Positions 1 through 10,334 of a DNA stretch of 64,000 bases are shown here, in pieces. The stretch is taken from positions 26,428,261-26,492,260 of the forward strand of contig NC_084889.1 in NCBI RefSeq assembly GCF_958979055.1. The letters are read 5' to 3'. A program made the position numbers and the translations under genes. How positions within the stretch are numbered: the stretch's first letter is position 1; each line of letters starts with the position of its first letter. The notes under the pieces were generated by a model, which worked only from the letters and a program-made list of their open reading frames with translations, ran no database searches and had not been told where the DNA came from. Source of the stretch: Alnus glutinosa (Eukaryota > Streptophyta > Magnoliopsida > Fagales > Betulaceae).

Positions 1-178
1 GAGAGACATATAACACTTCAAGTGGTTGTTTATTCTAATATTTAAAAAAAAAAAAAAAAATTGTTTTACGCCCAAACAAACAAATTTAATATTTTTTTTT
101 TATATGACCAATACAAGACTAAAACATTGTTAGTAATAGTTTATGATTGATCTCAATCTCATTATCTTTCCTATATTT
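1..178. repeat. Partial copy of the GST 3'-flank duplication
   Basis: This stretch repeats, in the same order, words found at about 7505-7685, 17085-17255 and 32085-32160, including CAAGTGGTTGTT, AAACAAACAAATTTAATAT and ACCAATACAAGACTAAAACA. The match stops near 178, where the sister copies continue toward GATACAACTCACGTTT and this copy changes to unrelated sequence. It is therefore the tail of one more unit of the GST array whose main part lies outside the window. Confidence 0.85.
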
Positions 179-179
179 T

Positions 180-1060
180 AAAGCAGATGGGGTCCGAGCT
201 GGAGATGGTCCCATTTTGCGCTCCTCTTGAATTACTTGGGTGATAAGCTCGTTCAACTGCTTCAAAAACCCTGAATCGAATTGTTTTTTCCCTGAAGTCT
301 GTTCCTTGCCGCTACCAGTGGCCATTGAATAAGCTGTTAAATCAGAAATTCTTAACACTCTCTTTTGATTGCGTGTATAGAGCATACAACTTTTTTCTCC
401 TTTTTTTTTTTTTTTTTTTTTTGCCCTTACAAGGAATAAGCTAACTTATGGATAACAAAATTCTGGACAGAAATTAATAGAAACTTGTGGCCAAACAGCA
501 TAATAACATAAGACTTAAAATCAGAATAGAGATATTCTTGTACTGGAATTAGAACACACCTTGATTGGGCTTAGTCTGTAGCCCAAACACACCCTTTCTT
601 CTTCAACTATGAACGCCCAACCTGGTTTCACGATCTAAAGAAAGAAAGAAAAAATACCCTACAGCAGCCACGGGTTCTCAAGCACGGATAACCCCAACCC
701 AGCAGCCATGATTGCTCCAAGAACGATTCTGCAACCAACGGAACCCCAAAAACGAGGACTCTGATACAAAATGATAGGATCTTAGGGATTCTATCAAGAA
801 AAATCAGGGAATAGACAGAAAATAAGAAAATAGAGAAGATAATGATCGCTTCGAGGGCCGGGGATCAGGCCTCCAATAGTTGCTTCAAGCAAAGGTAATA
901 TTTTCCTTGATGATTTAGCCATACGGTATCTACATCGTTTTATAGGCGAGAAAACAAGCTAAATATGGAAATAGGAAATCAGCAAATCAAACATAATTCG
1001 AAAGAAAATAATCCCTAAAAGGAAATTAACATAGTGACCAAGCCAAGTGTGAGGACCAAG
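180..1060 (-). other. Gene-free stretch, possible LTR-element remnant
   Basis: No recognisable gene. On the minus strand, TGTATCAGAG (768-759) resembles the TGGTATCAGAG primer-binding motif of many plant LTR elements, and sequence to its right (about 770-1050) would then be LTR. No second LTR, target duplication or reverse transcriptase was found, so this is only a possibility. A minus-strand open frame at 119-385 has no recognisable domain. Confidence 0.2.
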
Positions 1061-1493
1061 CCAAGGAGAAGGTTCGGGAAGATTCACGAGAATCCTATCA
1101 TTCTACTGCTACTTTTTTTGTTCTCTTCTTTTTCTTTTTCTTTTTCTTATTCTTTTTGTCAATTTGATATATACGTTCGAGTTGCAAGTTATGTTTTCCA
1201 TGATAGATTTGAAATTCGTTTGCGTCTGGCTTATTAGTGATGGTTTCTAATTTGTTTCTCTTTGTTGATATGTAGCTGGAGATCTTTATTTATTGATTAT
1301 GAGTATGATTTTTTTTTTATTATTATTCTTTAATCGAACCCAATGTGGTAGATTGCCTTTTCTCTATAGATACTCTATTTTTTTTTTTCCTTTTCGTTAG
1401 CTTTTTCTCTTGATTTTTGATCTTTGCAGTGTGGCTCTGGACGATCAGTTGCTCCAATTGAAGCTAGTTTTGTTGCTTGTATTGACTATCTTT

Positions 1494-1529
<36 letters not shown>

Positions 1530-2240
1530 CTTGTGTTGGCTGTTGGACTACCAGGATGTGATCTGGCCCAGTGTTCTTTATCTAGTGGGAGATTCAAAGT
1601 TGATTAGTTCATGAACAACAAGAATTTTGAGTTTTGTGTTTGCTTGCAAATCTACCCTCTGTTTTTTTTTTTTTTTTTCCTTAATTGTAATTCAAGCATT
1701 TTTAATTTTTCCAATATTCTTGTAATTGGCCGAAATTTTAAATGTATCATTTGGTGAATTAAGTTGAGTTTTACCATTTTTCATTTTTTTTTTTTGTTAC
1801 TTGTAAAAAAAAAAAAAACCACCTAAACAAGTCTTAATCTGACCGAGCTGCCCAAATAAGGTTTGAATGGGCTTTTAAACCAAGCATAGGCTCGGATAAG
1901 ACATTTTCAATTAAATATTTTAATTTGAGCTCAAACACGAGTTTGGCTAAGTGTCTAGCGAGCCGAGCTCAGACAAGCATTTTTTAGCCCGGCTTGATTA
2001 TGGGCCTTCATAAACGAGCTAGTCTTGGAATTTCAAAACTCGGCCTGGCTCGGCTCAATTACATCCCTAATGCCAAACGCCAAAAAAATATTTTTTCTAC
2101 GGAACACATTTTAGGCAAAAACGAATGAGGCTTATGTTTCTCTCCTAAATTTCTCTTTAGCTTCTCATTCTAGCTCCCAATTGTCCAAGGTCTCAAATAT
2201 ATAGAGAGACACACAAAGACTCAAACGTACACACATAAAC
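1061..2240. other. Gene-free stretch with T-runs and a GAGCCGAGCTC-rich dispersed repeat
   Basis: Long T-runs occur around 1370-1530 and 1660-1680. From about 1820 to 2070 the sequence is rich in GAGC/GGCTCGG words and ends in ...CAATTACATCCCTAA, a composition I associate with a dispersed plant repeat. No coding region is supported. Confidence 0.3.
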
Positions 2241-2246
2241 ACGATT

Positions 2247-2400
2247 AATTTTTAATGTCATATAAATGTTTATCAAGTGTTCATCAAATAATGATAAGGT
2301 TTTTAAAATTACCATTGGGCATGTGATTGATCAAATATTGATTTTAAAAGTCATCTCATTATTTGATGGACATTTGATAAACATTATACAATTAGAATTT
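2247..2400. mobile_element. MITE-like imperfect inverted repeat
   Basis: The left arm (about 2247-2310, with ATAAATGTTTATCAAGTG and CATCAAATAATGA) is repeated in reverse complement in the right arm (about 2340-2400, with ATTATTTGATGGACATTTG). The ~150 bp foldback, without coding capacity, looks like a MITE. Termini and target duplication are not sharply defined, so the superfamily is left open. Confidence 0.5.
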
Positions 2401-2518
2401 CTCCATAAACACACATAGATTAATATGTATGTATGCACGACTGCACGTATTGTAATCTAAAAATTCAAAAAACAAAAACTACAATGGTCAATGAATACAC
2501 AGTATCGAAAAGAAATAC

Positions 2519-3019
2519 CTGTTATACTTTAAATAACACCCGGACAAATTGGCGAGTTGTGTTAGGGCTGCCTTCCACCTCTGCTGTTTGATGTCATCCT
2601 TAAACCTTTCTTCATGTTTAGCCAATGCTTTTTCAAAGCTCCTCTTTTGATGTCGTACACAGGATGGGTCCACCTTGTAGAACACTGGTAGAACAATTTG
2701 TCCCTTTGTTTCTTTACACTCAACGATCTTCAGTAGCTCATCCAAGCACCATCTGAATAATGCATAGGTTTCAGAGAATACAACGATTACAATCCTTGAC
2801 CCTTCAATGGCTCTGAGAAGTGCTGGAGAGATTTCATCTCCGCTTCTAAGTTGCTCGTCGTCTATGAAGGTGGTGATTCCCTTATGAAACAAAGCCTGGT
2901 GTAGATGGGCAGTAAAACTGTGGCGGGTATCTTTGCCACTAAAACTCAAGAATACATCGTAACTCCATGGATAGGTGGAAGAAGACGGGGAAGAGACTCC
3001 TTGGAAGTTGGAAGGCCAT
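2519..3019 (-). pseudogene. Orphan TIR-domain exon of a TIR-NB-LRR resistance gene
   Basis: Read on the minus strand, the frame gives SYDVFLSFSGKDTRHSF, GITTFIDDEQLRSGDEIS, an RWCLDEL segment holding the glutamate expected in the TIR NADase site, GQIVLPVFYKVDPSCVR, and ends SGCYLKYN: a whole TIR domain of about 165 residues. The exon closes at AG|GTATTTC (2519/2518), a good donor in the phase usual for TIR exons. The likely start ATG (3019) is one frame away from the TIR frame, which instead runs back to a stop at about 3046-3048 without an ATG, so the 5' end has a frameshift. SFSG replaces the usual SFRG. No NB-ARC exon follows on this strand. It could still be expressed as a TIR-only protein if a different start exists, but a relic is more likely. 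Confidence 0.8.
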
Positions 3020-4180
3020 GGAAGAAGTCGTCGTCTCAGTACTACCTAGTAGAACTTTTGTTTTGGCTGATAATTAATGATGAGGAGCAGGAGGAGGGTC
3101 TAATTCTCTCTACATGTAATATTGCGTTGCAGAACCACCTTGGATGCTGCTTTCAATCATCGAAAGAAAGAGAAAACGCGTATGTCACAGTACCTTTTAT
3201 TGATGGGTAAAATGACTGTTTTGGCTTCTTGAAAAAGAACAAGCGCAAGACGCACCGCCCGCTCTTCACCTAGAGACCACAAGCCCTCATCGCCACCATT
3301 AGATTCCTCTTCACTTTCCTCCGATCGATCCTTTCACAACAATGAACTCAAACATCCCACCGCACTCCTTGAAACCCCACCGCCGGCTGCGGCGAACTAG
3401 GCGTTCCCGGCAGACCCAGTGGTGACGGCCAAAGTGAACCCAGGAGCCCAAGAGGGCTTCACCAGCGTCAGAGAAGTTGAAGCAGGCACTAACAACCGTG
3501 GCTGGGGGTGGCCTTCTTATTTTTTGTTTTCAATTTTAATTATTTTTTGTTTGATTTAATTTTTGATTATTTTATTAATTAAATGTGGGACCCCACGCAT
3601 TTTTGTTTGACTTTGGAGATAGATCGTCTCACGCGTGGGTCCCAGTCATCAAAGCAGCAAAATTCCGTCTTGAATTTTGCCTAAATTCGGGCGTGATTTC
3701 GGAGCATTTTTGGGTGGGCGGGTTTTGAAAATAACCCAAGAAGAATTACGATTCTATTAGATTATTAAATTTTTTGAATTCAAACTGTTTTCTAAATTGA
3801 ACGGCATGAAAAATGTTACATATTAAAGATATGACATGTTATCAAGACCAAAAAAAAAAAAATCGTTTCAAATGACTATTTCTTTACTTTTTAAGTGATG
3901 CTTCTTCTTTATTAAACAAAAATGCAGTTATCTGCTCAAATCTTTTATACTACATAAAGTGTACGAACTTGATAAAAATGTACTCAATTCTCATCGTAAA
4001 CATGTCACATTTTTAATTTATAGCATTTTTTATATCGTTTGATACATGAAACGACATAAATTCACATAATTAGATAATCTACAATTTTTAAAAAATTGTA
4101 AAAGATCTTAATCTGAATATACGGTTATGATGGCGACTCTCTTTCGTGTCTTCCGATGAGCTTCTTCAAGTTTTGCTTGC
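3020..4180. other. Gene-free stretch
   Basis: I see no supported gene here. 3240-3520 is C-rich and locally GC-rich compared with the surroundings; the rest is AT-rich intergenic sequence. Confidence 0.5.
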
Positions 4181-4184
4181 TCGG

Positions 4185-4500
4185 CTGCATCATATGATCA
4201 TAAAATAATATAATATTGTGCCATGTGATCATATAATTATTATATTATATGAATATGATCATATAATTTAAGTATTATCATTAAATTAATACTTAAAAAT
4301 CGTTAGATCACGTAATCCAAGATCTAAGATCGTATAAATTATTAAATCATATGATTATATGATAATACTTAGATCGTATGATAATACGATTTAAGAACTA
4401 TCATTAAATAATTGTGACTCATAATTATTATACTTATTATAAATAACCTCACAAGTCATATGATTTGATATAATTCATAATTCATATATATATATATAAT
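4185..4500. repeat. AT-rich palindromic repeat
   Basis: Short inverted and direct repeats built on ATATGATCATATAAT, GATCGTATGATAATACGAT and TATATATATATA. It is a degenerate palindromic AT-rich tract and not coding. Confidence 0.5.
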
Positions 4501-4549
4501 AAATTAATCACTAGTATAAATTATAGCGCCACATAATGTCATATATATA

Positions 4550-5856
4550 AAATAAGTATACAAATTCATTATTAGAAAGGCTATAAACTACATTTTTGTC
4601 TTATAAATATCTTATAATGCTGACGTGACAGTTCCAAGTGACTTTTAATTTTTTAATTTTTTTTTAACGATGATTAATCAAATATTGGTTATGCTTGTCA
4701 CGCCAGAATTATAAAATAAAAATGAAATTTTTAGCATTACTTTTTCTTTTAAAGAAATTCATATTCGGTCATTATTTTTTTTTTTTTTTTTTTTTTTTTA
4801 TTTTTTTTTTTTTGAAACGAACTTCTATTAAAATCAAGAAATTCATCTTAATACTATTATACTTTGTTGACATATCAGTGTCTAACCAACTTTTAAATTT
4901 TTCTTTTTTAGCAAAAGCTTATTTAAAAACATTGTTCACGTTCACCGGATAAGATAGGATCGACAGCAGGGATAAAAGAGTATTTTTATGAATCTATGGA
5001 TATGCTGTAATATCTATTTTATTTTCGTTTTTCTTAGCAATATCCACTTTCTGATTAGGAGTGCAAATGTAGAGTTCCAATATAAAATTGCAAAAGATAA
5101 TGATAAAGAATGAAAAGGCACGTTATAGCAAAAACTTTCTTTTTCTTCACTTTTTCTTTTTTTTTTCTTTTTTTTTTTCCTTTTTTTTTTTTTTTTTTGT
5201 TTTTAAGTTTATCCATCACTCTTTCGAACTGGGAGATAGAGTGAAGCCATATTGGCTTGAGTCTCATCATACGAGTTTCATTTGTCAAGGAACAATGCTT
5301 GGATCCCCTTCACCCCTTTTTCCCATATTTGAATAAAAAAAATAAAATAAAATAAAAAATTGCTTGCGCTTTTTTTGAGTTATGTTATTACATATTTGAT
5401 CTTTAAAAATAAATATAAAATAATAATATAAAATGTTTTTATATATTTTCTCTCCATCTCATTTATTAAATTTATTATTAATTAGATTTATCGGACTCAT
5501 ATTAATTAAGTTTTATAAATTTATTGGTAAATTTAAAATTTTAAGAAAATGTGTAAAGAATATATTTCTATAAACTTTTAATAAATAATAAGTTTTAATT
5601 TTAATTTTTTTTAAAGAAATTAACCAAGTAAACTTTCTTTCTTTGTGCACTACTTCACTCCCGCCGACTTGTCATGACATGTCCAGTCACCAAAAAGCAT
5701 TCAAAGACGTGTGGACCTCTTTTAAAAAGGAGTTTCAATTGTAATGACACTGTGTGGCAGCACATACTTTTTCTTTTTTCTTTTTTCTTTTTATTTACTT
5801 TGAACACCTACGATTACAAAAGGTACATGCCCACATGGCTATAAACAAGTCGAGTA
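4550..5856 (+). repeat. Upstream half of truncated-GST unit, copy A
   Basis: Colinear with 24953-26176 and, from GCAAAAACTTTC onward, with 60428-61190. Shared landmarks are AGTATACAAATTCATTATT, a T/C-rich tract, TTATCCATCACT, GGAACAATGCTTGGATCCCC and CACTCCCGCC. This sequence is absent upstream of the two intact GST genes, so it was joined to the broken exon before the unit was copied. Confidence 0.85.
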
Positions 5857-6072
5857 GCCGCGGGTTGGATTCCTCATTGGCTTAATGTTATGGAAGAAGC
5901 CGGAGGCATGAAGTTACTTGACGCTGAGAAGTTTCCATCGCTCCATGAATGGGCTCAGAACTTCATCCAAATTCCTCTCATCAGAGAATGCATTCCTCCC
6001 AGAGATAAGCTCCTCGAATATTTAAATGCCAGTATAAGCTACATGCGATCCTTTGCAACCAATCAACCGTGA
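5857..6072 (+). pseudogene. 5'-truncated tau-GST exon 2 fragment, copy A
   Basis: In frame it reads [20 protein letters not shown], continues without a stop through the C-terminal alpha-helical domain and ends LATNQP-like (here SFATNQP) with a TGA. It corresponds to roughly the last 70 of about 224 residues of a tau GST. Exon 1 with the glutathione site, the intron and the first ~50 residues of exon 2 are missing; the breakpoint sits at GAGTAGC just before the Ala-Ala-Gly-Trp codons and is identical in the copies at 26177 and 61191. F-to-L in the EYLNAS motif is the main change. It cannot make an active enzyme. Confidence 0.9.
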
Positions 6073-7926
6073 AAATAATGCTCCATTGGCGATGGCAGCC
6101 AAGAAAATGAAGAAGTACATAGAGAAGCTGAACCTATATATATATATAGCTTTTATTTATATATTTTCCCTTAATTTTTTAGCAGCCTCATAAATCTCAC
6201 ATAATTAGACGTCATACATTAATTGTCATGGTTTGATGACAATGTTACGGGTGAGATCGATAAATACTTATTTGTTCTATTTTCTAGTATCAACATGCAA
6301 GCTCAATAAAATTAGATAAAGATGCAGAGATTTGTTGTTTTCTTGCAATATATATATTACCCTCTTCACTTTTATAGTTTTATATTCATTAATTAGGACA
6401 AAAGGGAAAGAGTTCTGGCTTCTTGTTATTTTTCTCCTATATATAAAATGGTACCGACCCATTGAAAAACCATATTCTGATCTGTAATAACCTTCATGTG
6501 GTTGAAGATGAAATTAATTACTGGTTTGGTTTCTGTTATAAATCCCCATCAATATGACTGGTTGAGACTCTCAATTGTTGGTATTAGAAGCAACCTTAAC
6601 ATGTCTAATAAACCACACGGATATAAACGTTATGTGGAATTCCCCTTAAAAACTGGCTTGAGTGACTTATTAATTTATGTGGAACTCTTATAATTGTAAC
6701 ATACCATTATAATAACTGGTTCAGATCACAAATGTACACACTTTGTACAACAGAGCTGATGTGAATTTTTTTTTTTTCATTTGTTTATTTCTTTGCACAT
6801 CAACTTTGTTATATAAAGTGTGTATATTTATTATGCAGCAAACATACTCTAATAATTTATTGGTATGATCATATTGCAAATTTAGACGTAATATACATGA
6901 TACATCTTTCGCCATCAAGCTATGTTTATATTTTTGTCTAATATATAAATGAGACGGTAGAGCAGAATCGACTGAGAAAGAACAAATACAGGAAAAAAAA
7001 AAAAAAAAAAAAAAATTAAAACAATAAAGATTTGCAAATACTGTCCAACGAACAAAAAAAAACAAATGTACATTTCCCAGGCCACGATTAATGATTGAGT
7101 AGCCAGTCGCCGTAAAATGTTCTCTTTTAAAAAAAGGAAAAATTCCCATTTGAAAAATTGTTTTCCGCAGCCAACGTCTACGGTTGCTCGGCCACTCTAT
7201 CAACAGTACTGACCCAATGGTTTTTTGTAGTTTTAATATTCAATGATTTAACACTATTTTCATACTTAATACCAAGATATTTTATTTCAGTCTATAGGCC
7301 GCCCTCTTTATGACTCGGTTACAAAACTGCAATCCATTTAATCTCATACTTGACAAATTGTGCCCGCGTTTGACATCAAACCCACAACCATAATTTTCCA
7401 ATGAGGGGACAAACTTTAATAAATTCCATATAATAATTTTCTCAATCTGAATGTTCAATTAGCTGTATGTTAACAATCGTGGGGATGACAACAGAACCTT
7501 AACCGAGAGACATAACATTTCAAGTGGTTGTTGTGCTAATATTTTTTAAAAAAAAATATTTTACGCTCAAACAAACAAATTTAATATATATATATATTTT
7601 TTTATCCGACCAATACAAGACTAAAACATTGTTTGTAATAGTTTACGACCCATCTCAATCTCATTATCTTTCATATATTTTGACGAAATCATTATCTTTC
7701 ATATATTTTGACGAAAGATACAACTCACGTTTTCTCGTGTGGTACAGGTACAGGTACAGTAGGCTCTTCTAGAAACTGCTAATATTTATGGTCAAAGTCG
7801 TAGAATTGCAACAAAACCTTCCACTTTTCAATATTTGTCCCGAAATATATACCCACATGTTTGAATGTTTCTTACCATTGGAACAAATTCTTCCGTAAAA
7901 TTCTAAATTAGTTCTATATATATAGC
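6073..7926 (+). repeat. GST 3'-flank duplication, copy A
   Basis: Matches 16103-17472 (after GST gene 1), 26387-26720 plus 31429-32155, and parts of 56881-57203 and 58967-59165. It starts as GST 3' UTR (GCAGCC, AATAAAATTAGAT) and runs through ATGGTACCGACCCATTG, CAATATGACTGG and AGGCCGCCCTCT to TATATATAGCTTA. Relative to copy B it has extra DNA at about 6712-7155. Long open frames here are not conserved in the sister copies. Confidence 0.8.
6731..6832. repeat. Short hairpin inside copy-specific insertion
   Basis: TACACACTTTGTACAACAGA at about 6733-6752 is repeated in reverse complement, with mismatches, at about 6803-6830 (TTTGTTATATAAAGTGTGTA). It lies in DNA present in copy A but absent from copies B and C, so it may mark a small inserted foldback element. 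Confidence 0.4.
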
Positions 7927-7929
7927 TTA

Positions 7930-8763
7930 TGCTACGTTTGATTCGACGTAAAATGGTTTTCATTGTAAAATAATTTTAAGAAAGTCAATTTTTAAGAAAA
8001 TGATTTTCACTGAAAGTATTTTTCGATGTTTAGTGCGTATGAAAAATCGCAAATATTTTTTATGTTTTCATTGAATCCTTTAATTTATAAAAATCAATTT
8101 TTATTCACAACATATAAATATTTATGTAAAATAATATAAAAATCACCGATGACGAAATTCCGTAACTAACCGGCAGGATTTCGACCACTTTTTCCGAATT
8201 CCGACTACTATTGCCAGAATCCAGATAGTTTTGTCGGAATCAAGGTTGGCCGAATTCTGACAAAAGTGGCCAGAATCCAAAAACGTTCGATCGCCGTCGC
8301 CAGATTCAGGCCAGATCTAGCCGGACTCCGGCTGTACTAGCTGGATCCTGGCCAGATCCGGCTGGCCTAATACGACCGGACTCTGATTGTATGGCCGGAA
8401 TCTAGCCAAATCCGGCCTGATCCAGCTAGATTCCGACCTGATCCAGCTGGACTCCTGCTGTATTGGCCGGAATCCGGCCAGTTTAGCCAGATTCAGGCTG
8501 GAATTCGGCGATGGTTGCCGAATTCCGGCAATGATCGACTGGAGCGTGAAGGTCGACTACGTCGTTTAAAAGCGGGTCAACTGTGTCTGCCGTCTCAGAA
8601 AAATGATTTACTCTTTTAAAAAATCATTTTCCGAAATTAACTAAGCATTTTTGGTCAAACAGAAATTATTTTCTGGTTGACTATTATTTTCGCCCCCATC
8701 AAACACCGAAAAATACCGAAAATTATTTTTCAAAAATCATTTTATGCTAAAACAAATGGAGCA
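7930..8763. mobile_element. Non-autonomous PIF/Harbinger-like element with CCGGAATCCGG-rich core
   Basis: The termini are inverted repeats: TGCTACGTTTGATTCGACGT at the left and, reverse-complemented, TGCTCCATTTGTTTTAGCAT at the right, each followed by AAAATG. TTA (7927-7929) is repeated at 8764-8766. Sister sequences at about 17465 and 59165 read AGCTTAATTGCA with no insertion, which is an exact empty site. A 3-bp TTA target duplication fits PIF/Harbinger elements. The 834 bp core holds no transposase but a long run of variants of GGCCGGAATCCGGCC, strikingly GC-rich in AT-rich surroundings. Confidence 0.8.
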
Positions 8764-9403
8764 TTAATTGCAACGTCATGTTGTCACCCAATTCCTTTAT
8801 TTTAAACATATCTAAAGGAAGAAAATCGTCCTTAGACCTATGCATCGAGTTGAACAAATATAGACGTTTGCTTGTTTATTAAAATAATTAAGGAAATAAG
8901 TATATATAGGGAAGGAAAACTTAAGAGAAATCATTTTATATGTATCCTCACCAATGGCTTTGTTATCTATTGGGATTTATTTTAAAAGCACTCTTGATCT
9001 CTCTCTTTTTTTTTTTCTTTTTTTTTTTACATATCCACACAAGAAGGGAGATGAGGAATTCGAACTAGTGACCTCCGCTTCATAAGGCGTGGTCCCAAGC
9101 CAATTTAATTACCATTTGGGAACTCTTGATCTCTCTCTTGTATAAATCATGACAAATCTGATATCTATATTAGTTCTAACCAGGGCCGCCTCTATATATT
9201 TTAAAATTCAAGACGACAAATTTAAGTTAGGCTTTCTTTTATATTTAAATTTTATGATATGATTTTTATTTAAATTACACTATGAATTCATGTTCATCTT
9301 TCTTTATTTGTATGTCTTGAAAAGTAAAGTAACAAAAGACATTTAAGCTATATAAAGTTTGATTTTATAAGATGATTAATGGTATTTTTGTTATTAATTA
9401 AAA
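8764..9403 (+). repeat. GST distal flank, copy A
   Basis: Matches 59165-59715 (copy D) and, in shortened form, 17475-17665 (copy B): AACAAAATCGTCCTTAGACC, GCATCGAGTTGAACAAATAT, then TAAATTACACTATGAATT. It joins the GST 3' flank to the plastid psaB fragment. The SINE at 9007 interrupts it. Confidence 0.75.
9007..9121 (-). mobile_element. tRNA-derived SINE, copy 1
   Basis: Read on the minus strand it has a tRNA-like head (GACCACGCCTTATGAAGCGG, then box-B-like CACTAGTTCGAATTC) and a long A-tail, seen here as the T/C run at 9007-9028. ACTCTTGATCTCTCTCT flanks both sides (8990-9006 and 9122-9138), and 59425-59452 shows the same site unfilled. It was therefore inserted by LINE-type retroposition after the unit was duplicated. 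About 115 bp; box A is degenerate compared with the copy at 27499. Confidence 0.85.
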
Positions 9404-9775
9404 AATATGACTTCTAAAGTCATGATATTATTATTGAGGAACGTGTTTATGAGAATATTTTTGCTTCTCATTTTGGACAATTGGCAATACTTTTTCTGTG
9501 GACTTCCAGAATGTTTTTAACGTAGCTTGGCAAGGAAATTTTGAGACATGGGTACAATACCCTTTACATGTAAGATCCATTGCTCATGCAATTTGGGATC
9601 CTCATTTTGGTCAACCGGCTGTGGAAGCTTTTACTTGAGTGGGTGCTCTTGGACCAATAAATATCGTTTATTCTTGTGTTTATAAGTAGTGGTATATAAT
9701 TGGTTTACGAACTAATGGAGACCTTTATACTGGAGCTCTTTCACTGTTATTTCTTTTTGTCATATCTTTAATATG
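9404..9775 (+). pseudogene. psaB: Nuclear plastid insertion: psaB fragment, copy A
   Basis: Translation with interruptions gives [20 protein letters not shown], then [16 protein letters not shown], [19 protein letters not shown], and [16 protein letters not shown]. This is an internal part of photosystem I apoprotein A2. In-frame stops (for example after AFT) and small indels show it is dead. The left junction, at about AAAAATATGACTTC, is the same as in the copy at 59716, so the plastid DNA entered before the unit was duplicated. Confidence 0.9.
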
Positions 9776-10261
9776 CACTAAATGATTTTTAAGAATGACT
9801 ATATATTTACCTTTTATACTTGCTAGAAATCATATTTATACGAATTGCATTTTAGGAAACATATTGATATGATTTGTATGTTATAAATATATTGGTATGA
9901 TCTGTATGCTCAATAAAGAGTGTGTTATGAAACTATTTTGATTAAGAAATAATTTTGAAACAAGAAAAATGTTTTGAGTATAAACTTTCAACATTGTTAC
10001 CATGTTTACAAAATGATGTTTAAATGAGATGAAAATGTATTTAAAATAATTATTATGTGAGAACACGTTGGTCATATTTAATTATATATTGAGGTAATTC
10101 AGTCAGCTCTGATATACTATGTTCCCAAGTTTTTAAACAAAAAATATATTCCGCTGCCAAATCTCAACTCTGATGATGTCGTAACGTCACGTGGAAATCG
10201 AAAATTTTTACTTACTCTTTTTTGTAAAAAGCAGGGTATCATACACCATGTACATCATTAG
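9776..10261. other. Gene-free stretch
   Basis: AT-rich intergenic sequence between the psaB fragment and a dispersed repeat. I see no supported gene or recognised element. Confidence 0.5.
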
Positions 10262-10334
10262 ATGCACCTGTTAAATTACCACTTATCCCAAAAACTTAAG
10301 CTTATAGAAAGAAATGAATTTAATCAATACTTTA
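10262..10334. repeat. Left part of dispersed repeat split by an LTR element
   Basis: GTTAAATTACCACTTATCCC and AAAACTTAAGCT match the tandem copies at 13287-13740. The LTR element at 10335 was inserted into this repeat, since the text continues on the other side at 13287 (ACACC...AAGCATATAGGAAG). Confidence 0.7.

Noticed and set aside
119..385. Minus-strand 88-residue open frame
   Set aside because: Its first part overlaps non-coding GST-flank DNA shared with other units and no domain is recognisable.
6721..7203. Minus-strand 160-residue open frame
   Set aside because: It runs across T-runs and a hairpin in copy-specific inserted DNA; sister units lack it, and composition is biased.
8387..8569. 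Plus-strand frame in the PIF-like element
   Set aside because: Same repeat array; low-complexity translation, not a transposase.
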